NCBI RefSeq assembly: GCF_900454685.1
Contig: NZ_UATM01000032.1
Coordinates: forward strand, 124,001 to 188,000
Source of the DNA: Peptoniphilus harei
Lineage (GTDB): Bacteria > Bacillota > Clostridia > Tissierellales > Peptoniphilaceae
Reading direction: 5' to 3'
DNA: 64,000 nt
Each line of letters opens with the position of its first letter. The first letter of the stretch is position 1. Under the pieces are notes generated by a model. That model had not been told where the DNA came from, did not search any database, and was given only the letters and a program-made list of their open reading frames with translations. The translations under genes were made by a program, and so were the position numbers. Positions 27,102 through 36,747 of this stretch are shown one piece after another.

Positions 27102-27772
27102 AAAGCTAATAGATTTTTTAAGTTTATTCTCATAAGTATTAGATTTAAAAAAGTACCTAACAAGGAGAGACAAGGTGTTAAGTTTTTTGTAAGTGATATG
27201 TCCAATACCTTTAAGTCTGTCAAGAATAGATTCTTTAAGAATTCTATTCATATAGTTGATAGGTATCATTTCATTAGACAAGTTTCATGGGCTTTAGAGA
27301 ATGTTAGAAAGAGAATTCAAAAGGATATTTCTTCTAAGCTAAGAAAGTATTTTAAGAAAAGTAGGAGCCTATTTATAAAACCTGCTTCTAAGCTAACAAC
27401 TGACCAAGCTAAAGATGTTTCTTTAATGCTTGGTTTTGTGAAGATTTAAAATTAGCATATAGGTTAAAAGAATTATTTTACTGTGTGCCCTGTTGGTACC
27501 AATATGTTCTTACTCAACCCAATAGAGTTAGAGCCACTAAATCTTTAAGAGAATGGATAAAAAGAGCTGAGGAATCTAATTTAAAAGAATTTAAATCTTG
27601 TACCACTGCTTTTAAGAAATGGTTTGATGAAATATGTAACTCTTTTGATTATCCTTGGTCTAATGGTCCACTTGAAGTTACTCACACTAAGATAAAGACT
27701 TTAAAGAGAAATTGTTTTGGTATGAAAAATTTCAATTTGTTTAGAAAAAGAATTATGTTTGCTTGTAAGTAG
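27102..27772 (+). pseudogene. ISL3-type transposase remnant, truncated and frameshifted
   Basis: The frame reads from about 27102 without a proper start and holds the DDE core: VKFFVSDMSNTF with a catalytic Asp, then SIHIVDRYHFIRQVSWALENVRKRI. A frame change near 27437-27447, explained by loss of one T from a T run (LGF then CEDLKLAYRLKELFYCVPCWYQY), leads into the C-terminal part with YPWSNGPLEVTHTKIKTLKRNCFGMKNFNLFRKRIM, whose Glu is the last DDE residue. The N-terminal half with its zinc-finger/HTH is missing. The C-terminal motif is that of ISL3 transposases. It cannot be active. Confidence 0.8.
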
Positions 27773-27946
27773 TGATAGGAAAACAGAAAAATTCCGTAAA
27801 ACCCCTAGTAGTTTTATTTGCTATGTTTATTTTTAGTAGTTTTTTATTGTTTTAGAATTGATAGTTTAATTAGCGTCTAAGTATTGATTTTTAAATGAAA
27901 AGAGAGACTCGAATTAACGAGTCTCCCCAATATTTGACATAGAGCC
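27102..27946 (+). mobile_element. ISL3-type insertion sequence remnant, left copy
   Basis: This is the 3' part of an insertion sequence, with the transposase remnant followed by 170 bp of non-coding tail and a right end that on the complementary strand starts GGCTCTATGTCAAATATTGG, a typical ISL3 terminal repeat. Just inside the end lies a hairpin GAGACTCG-AATTAA-CGAGTCTC (27904-27925). The right end stops 4 bp from the stop codon of the FtsX gene at 27951. No left terminal repeat is seen, so the left edge is uncertain. Confidence 0.75.
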
Positions 27947-27950
27947 TATT

Positions 27951-29153
27951 TTAATCATTATCTCTTTGCATCAATAATAATTCTACTTTATTTATTTTAT
28001 TAATAGCAATAATTGAAGATATTGGTCCTAACAAGGTTCCTAAAATTATTACTATTATTAACATTAAAATCATAAGGAATATATTCGGTCTTAAAAAAGG
28101 CATATTCAAAAGTGATGAAAATACATTATTGAAAGTTATACTTAAAACAAAGGAAAGCACAGAACCTATGACTGCACCTGTACCATTAATTAGCATAGAT
28201 TCAATAAGAACTACTTCACTGAGTTTTTTCTTTGTTGCTCCTAATATCCTTATGGTTGCAAATTCTCTTTTCCTTTCCTTAACTGATAAGGTATTTACAA
28301 GACTTAAAATAAAAAAAGCTAGTATCCAAATCAAAGCTATCAATATATACACATACACAAGCATGTTTTTTGCTGAATCTGAAACTTGTGTCATTATTTT
28401 TCTTGGCAATAAAGGATACACTTTTTCTTTTTTAAATTCTTCTTTAATAAGTTTTTGAATTGTTTTTGGATCTTTGTTTTTTTCAACTTTTACTAAAATA
28501 GAAGATATATCATCTTTTCTTGCCACCGGATGATTAATTATCTTTTCATATTCCTTGGCTAATCTATGAGTTTCTTCTATTGTCATAAAAACTGAATTAT
28601 CAAAACCCATGCCAGTTTTTGCAAGCCTACCTCTTATATCAAATTCTTGATTAAAAAATTTAACCTTATGATTAATATCCCCCACAATGTTAGCACCTAC
28701 AACAACTTGCCCAGCTTTAATTGGAGTTTTAATCTGTTTTTCAAGCCAAGGTTTAACGCTAAAGTCATCAGAAAAGTCAATTCCTATAACTTGAATGGGA
28801 AAAGAACAGCATCCAGCAGAAAGTGTAGCTAGATAAACTTGACCACAGGCTTTTTCAACTCCTGGTATTTTTTTTACTCTATTTAATATATCCTTGTCAA
28901 AAAAGAATGTATTAGGTTCTCCCCTTAATATTGCACCTGTAATTTTGGAATCATAACCTTCTGGGACTACTATAATGTCTGCTCCCATCCTATCTGATAG
29001 AGATTTCATGCCGTTTTTAAGAGAAAAAATTATAAATGATGACATGAATAATATAAAAGTTAAAATTCCTACAAGTAAAATCAAGGTAATTGACCTTGCC
29101 TTTTTATTTTCTATATTCTTTTTTGCTAAATTAACTGTGTATAAATCTTTCAT
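27951..29153 (-). CDS. FtsX/MacB-type ABC permease (last gene of iron island)
   Basis: A 400-residue permease with one N-terminal span (residues 17-40), a large extracytoplasmic MacB-like domain, and three C-terminal spans with KERKREFATIRILGATKKKLSEVVLIES, the FtsX signature. Start overlaps the FMN-binding gene stop (TAATG). Its ATPase could be the adjacent LolD-like one or the one at 36.1 kb. The extracytoplasmic part has a CCSFP stretch. The IS remnant ends 4 bp after its stop codon, so a few C-terminal residues may derive from an insertion event. Confidence 0.85.
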   Translation of the reverse strand: MKDLYTVNLAKKNIENKKARSITLILLVGILTFILFMSSFIIFSLKNGMKSLSDRMGADIIVVPEGYDSKITGAILRGEPNTFFFDKDILNRVKKIPGVEKACGQVYLATLSAGCCSFPIQVIGIDFSDDFSVKPWLEKQIKTPIKAGQVVVGANIVGDINHKVKFFNQEFDIRGRLAKTGMGFDNSVFMTIEETHRLAKEYEKIINHPVARKDDISSILVKVEKNKDPKTIQKLIKEEFKKEKVYPLLPRKIMTQVSDSAKNMLVYVYILIALIWILAFFILSLVNTLSVKERKREFATIRILGATKKKLSEVVLIESMLINGTGAVIGSVLSFVLSITFNNVFSSLLNMPFLRPNIFLMILMLIIVIILGTLLGPISSIIAINKINKVELLLMQRDND

Positions 29154-29578
29154 TATTTTGCATCAGCAAGAGCATTGTTGCAAGCTTCAATAAATTGCTT
29201 GTAGGTTTCTGTTGCCCCCGAAATAACGTCCACTCCTTCAGGGCTTCCTTTTTCCACTAATCTATCTGGGTATGACTTTGCAAGATTTATAGCTTGTTGG
29301 GCAATCTTATATAGTCCTTCATTTTGGCTTTGACCATAAGATTCATCCTTTTCTTTTCCATCTCCATCAATGTTTTGCATTGTGCAAGATTCAATCTTAT
29401 TGTCTTTAACACTTATATCCACTTTTACAAGTCCGCCTCTTTCATCTTTGGCAGATTCTCCATGATATGTGCCGTCCTTATAGCTTACGCTTGGAGCTTC
29501 TTCTTTTTTATCTCCTCCACAAGCAACTAGGACAAGCCCCAAAGATAAAATTATTAATGCATTTAAAATTTTTCTCAT
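29153..29578 (-). CDS. FMN-binding domain lipoprotein
   Basis: The 141-residue protein has a lipoprotein signal (LGLVLVACGG, Cys20) and one FMN-binding domain with DVISGATETYKQF, which fits the D-x-x-(S/T)-G-A-T motif where ApbE attaches FMN to threonine. It should be an extracytoplasmic electron carrier anchored at the membrane. It lies between the ATPase and an FtsX permease, with 4-bp and 1-bp overlaps. In related P19 clusters of Campylobacter this place is held by thioredoxin-like proteins. No apbE is in the window. Confidence 0.88.
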   Translation of the reverse strand: MRKILNALIILSLGLVLVACGGDKKEEAPSVSYKDGTYHGESAKDERGGLVKVDISVKDNKIESCTMQNIDGDGKEKDESYGQSQNEGLYKIAQQAINLAKSYPDRLVEKGSPEGVDVISGATETYKQFIEACNNALADAK

Positions 29579-30294
29579 ATAAACTCCTTAAGTTTTTCGT
29601 CTTTTATTGTAGAATCAAGAACAGGTCTTTTTCTTTTCATTTTTTCTTCTTTTGTAATCTTACCATGTTCAAGAGTTATCATTCTTTCAGATTCTTCACC
29701 GACTTCAGGGTCGTGAGTTACAACAATAATTGTTGAACCTGCATTGTGAAGTTTTTCAAATATGTCAAGAACTATATATTCATTCTTTTCATCCAAATTT
29801 CCCGTAGGTTCATCAGCCAAAAGTATAGCAGGATGATTGATAAGAGCTCTAGCTATACATACTCTTTGTTGTTCCCCACCTGATAATTGGTTGGGTAAGT
29901 GCTTGGCTCTATCAGCAAGACCTACTGCAGCCAAAGCTTCCATTGCTTCTTGTGCATCTGGCATAGAATGATAATATTGTGACATCATTACATTTTCCAA
30001 AGCACTTAAATAATTAACTAAATGAAATTGTTGGAAAATAAGTCCTATCTTATCCCTTCTAATAACTGTTAGTTCCTTAGGTGATTTTTTTGCTATATCT
30101 TCACCATCCAAAATAACTTCGCCAAGTGAAGGTTTATCCATGGCACCAATAATATTCATCATTGTTGTTTTACCAGAACCTGATGGACCCATTATAGAAA
30201 TCCATTCGCCCTTTTCTACACTTAAATTGATTTTGTCAAGGGCTTTAAGTTCACCATAAATTTTTGAAACATCTACGAGTTTTAATATATCCAT
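29575..30294 (-). CDS. LolD/MacB-type ABC ATPase of the iron island
   Basis: A 239-residue ATPase with Walker A GPSGSGKTT, signature LSGGEQQRVCIARAL, Walker B ILLADEPTGNLD and H-loop VTHD. The subfamily pairs with FtsX-type permeases that do mechanical work rather than classic import. It follows two such permeases directly and its stop overlaps the lipoprotein start. The C-terminus has about 20 extra basic residues. Confidence 0.93.
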   Translation of the reverse strand: MDILKLVDVSKIYGELKALDKINLSVEKGEWISIMGPSGSGKTTMMNIIGAMDKPSLGEVILDGEDIAKKSPKELTVIRRDKIGLIFQQFHLVNYLSALENVMMSQYYHSMPDAQEAMEALAAVGLADRAKHLPNQLSGGEQQRVCIARALINHPAILLADEPTGNLDEKNEYIVLDIFEKLHNAGSTIIVVTHDPEVGEESERMITLEHGKITKEEKMKRKRPVLDSTIKDEKLKEFI

Positions 30295-30305
30295 AAAATT
30301 CCTTT

Positions 30306-31454
30306 CTATTCTCCACGAAGCACTAAAGCTGGATCAATATCAACAGTTTTAGATACTGGTATTAAAGATGCAACTATAGTTATTACTATACAGACAATAA
30401 TTGTCATAGGTACTAAAAGAGGCAAGAAACTTACCTTTCTAGCAAATACCGAAATACTTACTCTATTGGCAAATATATATCCTAATGCAACGCCTAAAAG
30501 TCCACCAAAAACCCCCAAAAATGCTCCTTCACCTAAAAAATCAACAATTACTGACGAATTTGTGGCGCCCAAAGCTTTCTTAAGACCTATTTCTTTACGC
30601 CTTTCAGTTACAACAGCCATCATTGTTGTGGATACACATATCATCATTATGAATAATACTATTATCGTTACAATGAAGACAAGAGCTTGTAATTTATTCA
30701 AAACTATATCTTGTGAGGCGGTAACTCTTTTTACCATTTGTGGAGTTAGAGATCCATCCTTTTGTGAAATATTTGATACTATTTTTGAAAGTTCATTTTG
30801 TTCAGCTTCTACTGAATATTCTACGACATCATAATTTTTGTCTTTAACAAGCTGTGAAATATCATCAATACCCATAAAAATAAGTTCTTCTTCTTTACCG
30901 CCTGTTGTTACAACTCCTGAAACAACAAAATTAGTATCTATAGAACCTTCTCCATTAACTTTGGGAGTATTTATAATAATTTTATCTCCTTCTTTTAATT
31001 CCAAAGCCTTTGAAACTTCATTACCTATTAAAACTTCTCTTGGTTTTTCAGGCCATGACCCATCAATAAGCCAGTATGGAGAATTTTCTTTCGCTCCCTT
31101 TAAATCTGTACCTGCAAGCATATAAGGTTGTTCATTAATTTTTGCATTTGTATAAATATAGGGTGCCTGACCGACAAGCTTTCCCGATGGAATTAACGAT
31201 TTAATTTCATCTAACTGTTCATTGGTAATTTTTTTATCAGGGTTAGTGGGAATTACCAACATATTTGCACCATAAGACCTAAACTCCTTACCCATTTGTC
31301 TAGGAATATCATAGTAAATAGTAACAAGTCCTGAAATAATTGTTGCTCCCATAGCTATAGCAAGTAGTGCTGTTAACATTCTTGCACGTCTCCTTGCCAA
31401 GGAAGTCATTATCATTTTTAAGTAAAATTTATTTTTACTTTGTTTATCTGCCAT
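30306..31454 (-). CDS. FtsX/MacB-type ABC permease (second of the pair)
   Basis: A 382-residue permease: N-terminal span after SLARRRARMLTALLAIAMGATI, extracytoplasmic MacB domain, and three C-terminal spans with TERRKEIGLKKALGATNSSVIVDFLGEGAFLG. Homologues are Cj1661/Cj1662-type proteins of P19 iron clusters. GGAGGT precedes the ATG, which overlaps the upstream permease stop by 11 bp. It probably heterodimerises with the next gene's product. Confidence 0.9.
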   Translation of the reverse strand: MADKQSKNKFYLKMIMTSLARRRARMLTALLAIAMGATIISGLVTIYYDIPRQMGKEFRSYGANMLVIPTNPDKKITNEQLDEIKSLIPSGKLVGQAPYIYTNAKINEQPYMLAGTDLKGAKENSPYWLIDGSWPEKPREVLIGNEVSKALELKEGDKIIINTPKVNGEGSIDTNFVVSGVVTTGGKEEELIFMGIDDISQLVKDKNYDVVEYSVEAEQNELSKIVSNISQKDGSLTPQMVKRVTASQDIVLNKLQALVFIVTIIVLFIMMICVSTTMMAVVTERRKEIGLKKALGATNSSVIVDFLGEGAFLGVFGGLLGVALGYIFANRVSISVFARKVSFLPLLVPMTIIVCIVITIVASLIPVSKTVDIDPALVLRGE

Positions 31455-32727
31455 GTAGTACCTCCGTTGGATTTAAATTCAAAAGGTATCTTATAGCTGG
31501 TATTGAACCCAATATTGTAACAAGAATAATAAGTATTGCTACAATAGGAACTACCATAGCTGTTGGAGCTATTGCTGAGCCAAAAACTGTTAGACCAATA
31601 ATCTGAGTAAGTAGCAGACCAACACCGTAACCTATAACTGTTCCAAATATCGCTGTCAAAATTATTTCCACAAGAATTATACCAATTATTCTTCCATTTG
31701 ACGCCCCTATAGCTTTTTGAAGTCCAATTTCATTAGATCTTTCCATTACAGATGCTGTAATAAGATTAGAAATACCAAAGCCTGAACCAATCAAAGTTAA
31801 TACTGTAATTAAAACCATAAGAAGAGTAGTCTTATTTAAAATATCTCCTTCACTTTCTGCAACTTGGCGAATTGGCTTAGCTACAGAATCAGTCATTACT
31901 TCTGTTATTTGATAACAAATAGCAGAAACATAAGCTGTACAATACCATACTTCCCATTCCTTAATAGTTAAAGATAGTGGGTTTTTGGCAGCCTTTCTTG
32001 CTAAGTCATTGTCTGGTGTAGTAAGAGCTGATACTTCAACTTTATTTACAACTCCAGTAACTCCAGCAAATTCTTGTGCTGTTTTTAAAGTAGCATATAT
32101 AAATGCATCTTCATCAGAACCTGATGAGAAAATACCCTTAACTTTTAATTTTTTGTTTAAATTATTGCTTTTTAGTTGGATTTCATCACCAACTTTAAAT
32201 CCATTTCTGTCTGCAAAAATCTTTCCAAGCATAACTGAATCGCTATCATTTTCTGATAACCACTCGCCTTGAACTTCCCACCAGTTTTTAAGTCTAATCA
32301 TACCAGTATCAACTGATTCTCCAGTAGGCAAATCCATATGATTATTAAACCATGTTCCTACCATCTTAGTATGTTTAGAATCATTATTATAAGAAACCCA
32401 AGTGTTAAGATATGGCGTATAGTCTACAATATTGTAAGCCCAAAAAATAGTTTTAATGTTAGGAAGTTCTGATTCCTTTAAATATTTTTGAACCTGCCCC
32501 TCTTTTTCTTGCATGCCATACAAATCATCAAGAAGGGAAGCTTCCTTAGGCAATACATTAATATTGGCTCCATAGGTCTTTAATTCTTGATTAACTTTAT
32601 CTCCAACACCGAGCATGGTATTTAACATTGAAGTGGCAAGAGAAGCTCCGAGGGCAACTGTAAATGCAATAAGAGCCATCTTTCCCTTTTGTCTAAAAAG
32701 TGCTCCTTTAACTATTCTCCAAAACAT
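31444..32727 (-). CDS. FtsX/MacB-type ABC permease (first of the pair)
   Basis: A 427-residue permease with the same layout as its neighbour: N-terminal span (residues 15-35), large extracytoplasmic domain, and FtsX core ERSNEIGLQKAIGASNGRIIGIILVEIILT near the end with three spans. GGAGGG precedes the ATG. In Campylobacter the equivalent pair lies downstream of P19 and the DUF2318 protein, which matches here. Confidence 0.9.
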   Translation of the reverse strand: MFWRIVKGALFRQKGKMALIAFTVALGASLATSMLNTMLGVGDKVNQELKTYGANINVLPKEASLLDDLYGMQEKEGQVQKYLKESELPNIKTIFWAYNIVDYTPYLNTWVSYNNDSKHTKMVGTWFNNHMDLPTGESVDTGMIRLKNWWEVQGEWLSENDSDSVMLGKIFADRNGFKVGDEIQLKSNNLNKKLKVKGIFSSGSDEDAFIYATLKTAQEFAGVTGVVNKVEVSALTTPDNDLARKAAKNPLSLTIKEWEVWYCTAYVSAICYQITEVMTDSVAKPIRQVAESEGDILNKTTLLMVLITVLTLIGSGFGISNLITASVMERSNEIGLQKAIGASNGRIIGIILVEIILTAIFGTVIGYGVGLLLTQIIGLTVFGSAIAPTAMVVPIVAILIILVTILGSIPAIRYLLNLNPTEVLHGR

Positions 32728-32735
32728 AAGCCCTC

Positions 32736-34019
32736 CTACTTAAATACATAAGACAATGCGTCAAGATCCTTTGGCGCAATCTTTATCTTTTTATCATGGA
32801 CAATGTATGGGAAAGGTATCGGGTTACATCCACCCTTAAAACCTATTGTACCCCTATTCATTACAACGTCGCACAACTTACAAATAACATCATCGCCTCT
32901 TTCAAAATATCCAGATGGACCACATATCTCGCAGGCATCAAGTACAACTCCATAGGAACCTTCTGATTTTTTAATGCAGAAAAATCTCATTTGTGCACCA
33001 TCCTTTGCCTTATACAAATATCTGTGCAAATGCATATCCTCTAAGCTACTTAAAGGAATAACAATCATTCCATTTTCAGTTTGATAATCTTCAGGTGGTG
33101 AAAGGACCTGTTCCTTATTAGCATATGCCTTTCCAACCGTTAATGAAAAAGTATTAATAAATAGAACGGCAAGGAAAAAAATTGCCCAATGTCTTTTATT
33201 CTTCATTCTATACTTTATTTTTCTTAACTGAGCCCTATTGCTATATTCTTCATTAACTTTAATATTTTGCTTATATAAAATTACTGGAATAGCTATCATA
33301 ATTAACATTGTTGCAAATAAAAACACATTTTCGTGATTAGCTATAAATGCAATAACTCTAAAAAAGTTAACATTTCTAGGAATGATTCCTTTAGAATAAA
33401 ACCTTTGAATTATGATATTAAATTGGCTGATACCTGAACATATCAAGCTCAAAAAAACAATAATCTTTAAGATTTTACCTTCAAGTTTAACGGAGGACTT
33501 ATATATGGCAAGTCCTGATAAAATCATCATGATTATCCCAAAAACAAAGCCTAAAATCCTAAAAAGTACAATAGTTGAAACAGCACTTTCGCCATAATAT
33601 ACAAATTTGTTTGATTGGTTAAATACATATGGTAAATAATAAAAACACATTCCTACAAGATAAACAACAACCGATGCTGAAATGAAATTATCATAAATTT
33701 TAGCATTTATCTTATCTTCAAATATCATAAAAATTAATATTAAAAATACCGAGATAACTATGGGCACCATAGACCAGAAATTCAATTCTGTCCTATTAAT
33801 AAAATTAGGTATATTTCTTATAATTATTGAAACAATTGCTGCAATTATCCCTAAAATTAAAGAAATTATAATAACATGCTTTTTATATTTACTTTCTTTA
33901 GTTATATAATAGGCAAGCATTAAAGAAATCATTAGAGAAAAGGCTATTCCCGCCTCCATAACTTTAATAAAAATTTTTAAAATAATTTCACCCCCGATAA
34001 ATGTATATAAGGGGAACAT
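32736..34019 (-). CDS. DUF2318 membrane protein with extracytoplasmic CxxC domain
   Basis: The 427-residue protein has about eight membrane spans, then a C-terminal extracytoplasmic DUF2318 domain (residues 310-427) with CEICGPSGYF and CKLCDVVMN, two CxxC pairs that may bind metal or do redox chemistry. It is a fixed member of P19/FTR1 ferrous-iron clusters. The ATG has AAGGGGA five bases upstream, but the ribosome site and the ATG lie in a strong hairpin (34006-34033). A GTG downstream at about 33988 with its own GGGGGTGA-like region is an alternative. Confidence 0.85.
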   Translation of the reverse strand: MFPLYTFIGGEIILKIFIKVMEAGIAFSLMISLMLAYYITKESKYKKHVIIISLILGIIAAIVSIIIRNIPNFINRTELNFWSMVPIVISVFLILIFMIFEDKINAKIYDNFISASVVVYLVGMCFYYLPYVFNQSNKFVYYGESAVSTIVLFRILGFVFGIIMMILSGLAIYKSSVKLEGKILKIIVFLSLICSGISQFNIIIQRFYSKGIIPRNVNFFRVIAFIANHENVFLFATMLIMIAIPVILYKQNIKVNEEYSNRAQLRKIKYRMKNKRHWAIFFLAVLFINTFSLTVGKAYANKEQVLSPPEDYQTENGMIVIPLSSLEDMHLHRYLYKAKDGAQMRFFCIKKSEGSYGVVLDACEICGPSGYFERGDDVICKLCDVVMNRGTIGFKGGCNPIPFPYIVHDKKIKIAPKDLDALSYVFK

Positions 34020-34033
34020 GAATTCCCCTTATA
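34006..34033 (-). promoter_or_regulatory. hairpin covering the ribosome site of the DUF2318 gene
   Basis: TATAAGGGGAA (34006-34016) and TTCCCCTTATA (34023-34033) form a perfect 11-bp stem. On the mRNA the Shine-Dalgarno is in one arm and the AUG (34019-34017) in the six-base loop. There is no U run, so it is not an ordinary terminator. It probably tunes translation or mRNA ends within the operon. Confidence 0.6.
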
Positions 34034-34055
34034 AATATTATAAATTTTTAAAACT

Positions 34056-34721
34056 TTACCATTGTGGTCCGTTCCATTCGAAGTCAGTCCATTCTGCAAC
34101 AAGTGGTTCTGTCCAGAATCTACCTGTTACACCAGTTTCTTTATCTACGTGTAGTAAGTAGTCATTACCTGGTGCAGTAACTTCAAATTTTACATTATAA
34201 ACGCCAACACCTTCGTCAAATTTAACATTTGCACCATAGTGTGGACCATCAGATGCGTTCATTGGCATGAAGGCTACTTCTTGAACATGGTCTGAACCTT
34301 CCTTTTGTAAATAAGCTTTTACTTGTAACCATGGAACGAAATCACCAACACCATAACCTAATGTCGCACCTTCTTGTGATGCTGTAATGTCAGCTTCAAT
34401 ATGGCAATCAGCTTCTTCTTTAGGAATTGAGTTTCCTGCTGGTTCCATATCTACTGGTTGGAAATATACACCTGAGATTACTAGAGGTCCTTCAGTATGA
34501 TCATCGCCAATTGGAAATTCTTCAAATCCTGCATCTTCTCCTGGAGCTGCAGCTTTTGCATCTCCTGTTTCTTTTTTGTTTTCTTCAGCTGGTGTTTTTT
34601 CTTCTGTAGAAGTTTTAGCTGTATTATTAGCTTTTGTATCTTCTTTTTTACCACAAGCTGTAAACATTAATGCACACACAAGCGTCATAACAACAAGAAA
34701 TAAACTTTTCTTTTTTAACAT
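34056..34721 (-). CDS. P19-family iron-binding lipoprotein (Tp34/FetP type)
   Basis: A 221-residue lipoprotein (signal with LMFTACGKK, Cys about 23), a low-complexity Lys/Glu/Ala linker, then the P19/Tp34 beta-sandwich. Metal ligand candidates are in DDHTEGP, the Met of VDMEP, CHIEADI and SDGPHYGANV, as in P19/FetP, which bind copper and iron and hand iron to the FTR1 permease. Start overlaps the FTR1 gene stop by 7 bp. The lipid anchor replaces the periplasmic location used in Gram-negative relatives. Confidence 0.9.
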   Translation of the reverse strand: MLKKKSLFLVVMTLVCALMFTACGKKEDTKANNTAKTSTEEKTPAEENKKETGDAKAAAPGEDAGFEEFPIGDDHTEGPLVISGVYFQPVDMEPAGNSIPKEEADCHIEADITASQEGATLGYGVGDFVPWLQVKAYLQKEGSDHVQEVAFMPMNASDGPHYGANVKFDEGVGVYNVKFEVTAPGNDYLLHVDKETGVTGRFWTEPLVAEWTDFEWNGPQW

Positions 34722-36067
34722 AATACCCTCCTATTTTTTTCTTGGCTGGCTTCAAGCTCAGCTCTAATTTTTTTGTTTCTATTATTTTGATAGATAACAG
34801 AAACAATGGTTACTACTAATAGAATAATTTGTGGAATAAGATTTTCATACCTATCGTATATACCTATAACTTCAGCAGACCATCCATTCATCCAAGGAAC
34901 TACAGTTCTGCCAATTACATCTGCTTCTTGTAATTCTCCTATGCCCTTTCCTAAGAAAGACAAGCAAAGTATAAACATTAGCCAAGAAGTAAATGTAAAG
35001 AATGGTTTTAATGGTAGCCTTACAGAAACTTTAGCAATTAAATAATATACAATTGCAAGTATTATCGCGGCAACTAAAAGTCCAATCCACATATGCATCG
35101 GATTATCAGAAATGCCTGTTCTCATACCTTGGAAAAACAAAATAAGTTCTGCACCCTCTCTTGCTACTGCTAAGAATGAAGTGAAAGATAAGGCAAAATA
35201 ATTACCCTTGGAAACAGATTGTTCAACTTTGTTTTTAATGTATCTATTCCAAACTTCAACTTCAGATTTAGAAAGCATCCAATTGGATACATAAAATAGT
35301 ACGATAACAGCAAGAAACATCGCAATTCCTTCGAATATTTCTTGCCCCATTCCAGACTCAACTTCTCCCACTGTATTGGCGATGATATTAAATACTCCAG
35401 CTAGGACTGCTGAAAAAACAATGCCTAGCAAGGCTCCAATATATACACCTTTTAAATAAATTCTATTATTAGTCTTTGATAAATATGCAGCAATGGCAGC
35501 TACAACTAAAATGGCTTCAAGTCCTTCACGAAGTGTAAGTCCAAGAACTGCAAAAAATGTACCATATCTTTTTAGCAGCTCTCCCAACAATTGACCTGTT
35601 GAAAGGCTATTTGCATCTTCTTGACTTTGACCACTGGACTTAGAATCTCCAGAGGTTCCATCAAGAGTATGGGCATCTTCATGAAGATAAGTTATAAGTG
35701 CATCAATTTCATCTTTAACTTCTTTTGGATCTGCATCTTCTTTGATAGAATTTTTTGCTCTGTAAAATTGATGTTCAACCATTGAACCCCTTTGGCCTGA
35801 AATTGCAGACATAGTTGTTTTTTCAAATCCAATTTTTTCATAGAATTTAAAGTAAGCAACATTAACTGCATCTGTGGCTGCTTTTTTAGCATCCTTATCT
35901 CCAGGCTTGTAAACTTCCACAGCTTTTTGTAAATGTTCTGACATAGCATCAGCGACTTCAACCCAGTTAGCATAATTTGTTTCTGCTGCAAAAGCAGGCA
36001 TGAAAGTGAGGCTAATCATGATTACTATCATTGCGAAAATGCTAGCCCTTTTCTTTAATAAATTCAT
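34715..36067 (-). CDS. FTR1-family iron permease with N-terminal extracytoplasmic domain
   Basis: The 450-residue protein starts with a signal peptide (LLKKRASIFAMIVIMISLTFMPAFA), then an extracytoplasmic helical domain of about 130 residues with ISGQRGSMVEHQFYRAKNS, then seven spans of the FTR1 permease. Both REGLE-type iron motifs are present: LREGLEAILV and AREGAELILFF. It should take up iron delivered or oxidised outside the cell. ATG 36067 follows AGAGGGA; the longer frame to 36112 is rejected. Confidence 0.92.
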   Translation of the reverse strand: MNLLKKRASIFAMIVIMISLTFMPAFAAETNYANWVEVADAMSEHLQKAVEVYKPGDKDAKKAATDAVNVAYFKFYEKIGFEKTTMSAISGQRGSMVEHQFYRAKNSIKEDADPKEVKDEIDALITYLHEDAHTLDGTSGDSKSSGQSQEDANSLSTGQLLGELLKRYGTFFAVLGLTLREGLEAILVVAAIAAYLSKTNNRIYLKGVYIGALLGIVFSAVLAGVFNIIANTVGEVESGMGQEIFEGIAMFLAVIVLFYVSNWMLSKSEVEVWNRYIKNKVEQSVSKGNYFALSFTSFLAVAREGAELILFFQGMRTGISDNPMHMWIGLLVAAIILAIVYYLIAKVSVRLPLKPFFTFTSWLMFILCLSFLGKGIGELQEADVIGRTVVPWMNGWSAEVIGIYDRYENLIPQIILLVVTIVSVIYQNNRNKKIRAELEASQEKNRRVLC

Positions 36068-36069
36068 CT

Positions 36070-36747
36070 CTATCCCTCTTTTTTTATTAAACTTCCATCT
36101 TCCATTTGGCAAAGCGTATTGCCATATTTTAAAATATCAAGCTCATGAGTAACTATAATAAGTGCAGTACCTTTAGAATTTATTTTTTTTAATAAATCCA
36201 TTATCTCCATAGTAGTATTTTTATCCAAATCACTTGTAGGCTCATCTAAAATCAAAAGTTCCGGCGAATTAATCATAGATCTGGCTATCAGCACTCTTTT
36301 TAGCTCTCCTCCAGATAAATTTTTAGGAAAATCATCTTTCAAATGCAAAATTCCCATCTCATCAAGAAGCATAGCTGCTTTTTCATAAGCAGAGTCATCT
36401 CTTTTAAATAGATAATAAGGAAGAGACACATTCTCTAAAACATTTAAATTTGGAAGTGTTCCTAGACTTTGTGGCACAAAACCTATGACTTCATTCCTAT
36501 ATTTGCTAATTTCTCTATCAGAAAAATCACTCATATCTTTGCCCTTAGCAAAAATTTTACCTTCAGTCGGTTTTAATAAACCAGACAAAAGATTTAAAAA
36601 AGTTGACTTCCCAGAACCACTTCTGCCAATTATATTGACAAAATCTCCCTCCTCCAAGGTAAAGTTTACATTTTTAACTGCAAAAAGTGTATTAGAACCT
36701 CTCTTAAAACTCTTGCTTAAATTTTCAGTTTTAATTATTGATTCCAT
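36070..36747 (-). CDS. LolD-type ABC ATPase at the head of the iron island
   Basis: A 225-residue ATPase with Walker A GRSGSGKST, signature LSGGELKRVLIARSM, Walker B LLILDEPTSDLD and H-loop VTHE. ATG 36747 overlaps the DUF4418 stop (TAATG). It is a second ATPase, apart from the one at 29.6 kb; the single extra FtsX permease at the operon's far end could be its partner. Confidence 0.9.
   Translation of the reverse strand: MESIIKTENLSKSFKRGSNTLFAVKNVNFTLEEGDFVNIIGRSGSGKSTFLNLLSGLLKPTEGKIFAKGKDMSDFSDREISKYRNEVIGFVPQSLGTLPNLNVLENVSLPYYLFKRDDSAYEKAAMLLDEMGILHLKDDFPKNLSGGELKRVLIARSMINSPELLILDEPTSDLDKNTTMEIMDLLKKINSKGTALIIVTHELDILKYGNTLCQMEDGSLIKKEG

Noticed and set aside
27081-27281. Open frame of 66 codons on the minus strand
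   Set aside because: It lies opposite the transposase remnant, whose motifs are on the plus strand.
34427-34609. Leucine-rich open frame on the plus strand
   Set aside because: It is the complement of the Lys/Glu/Ala-rich linker of the P19 lipoprotein.
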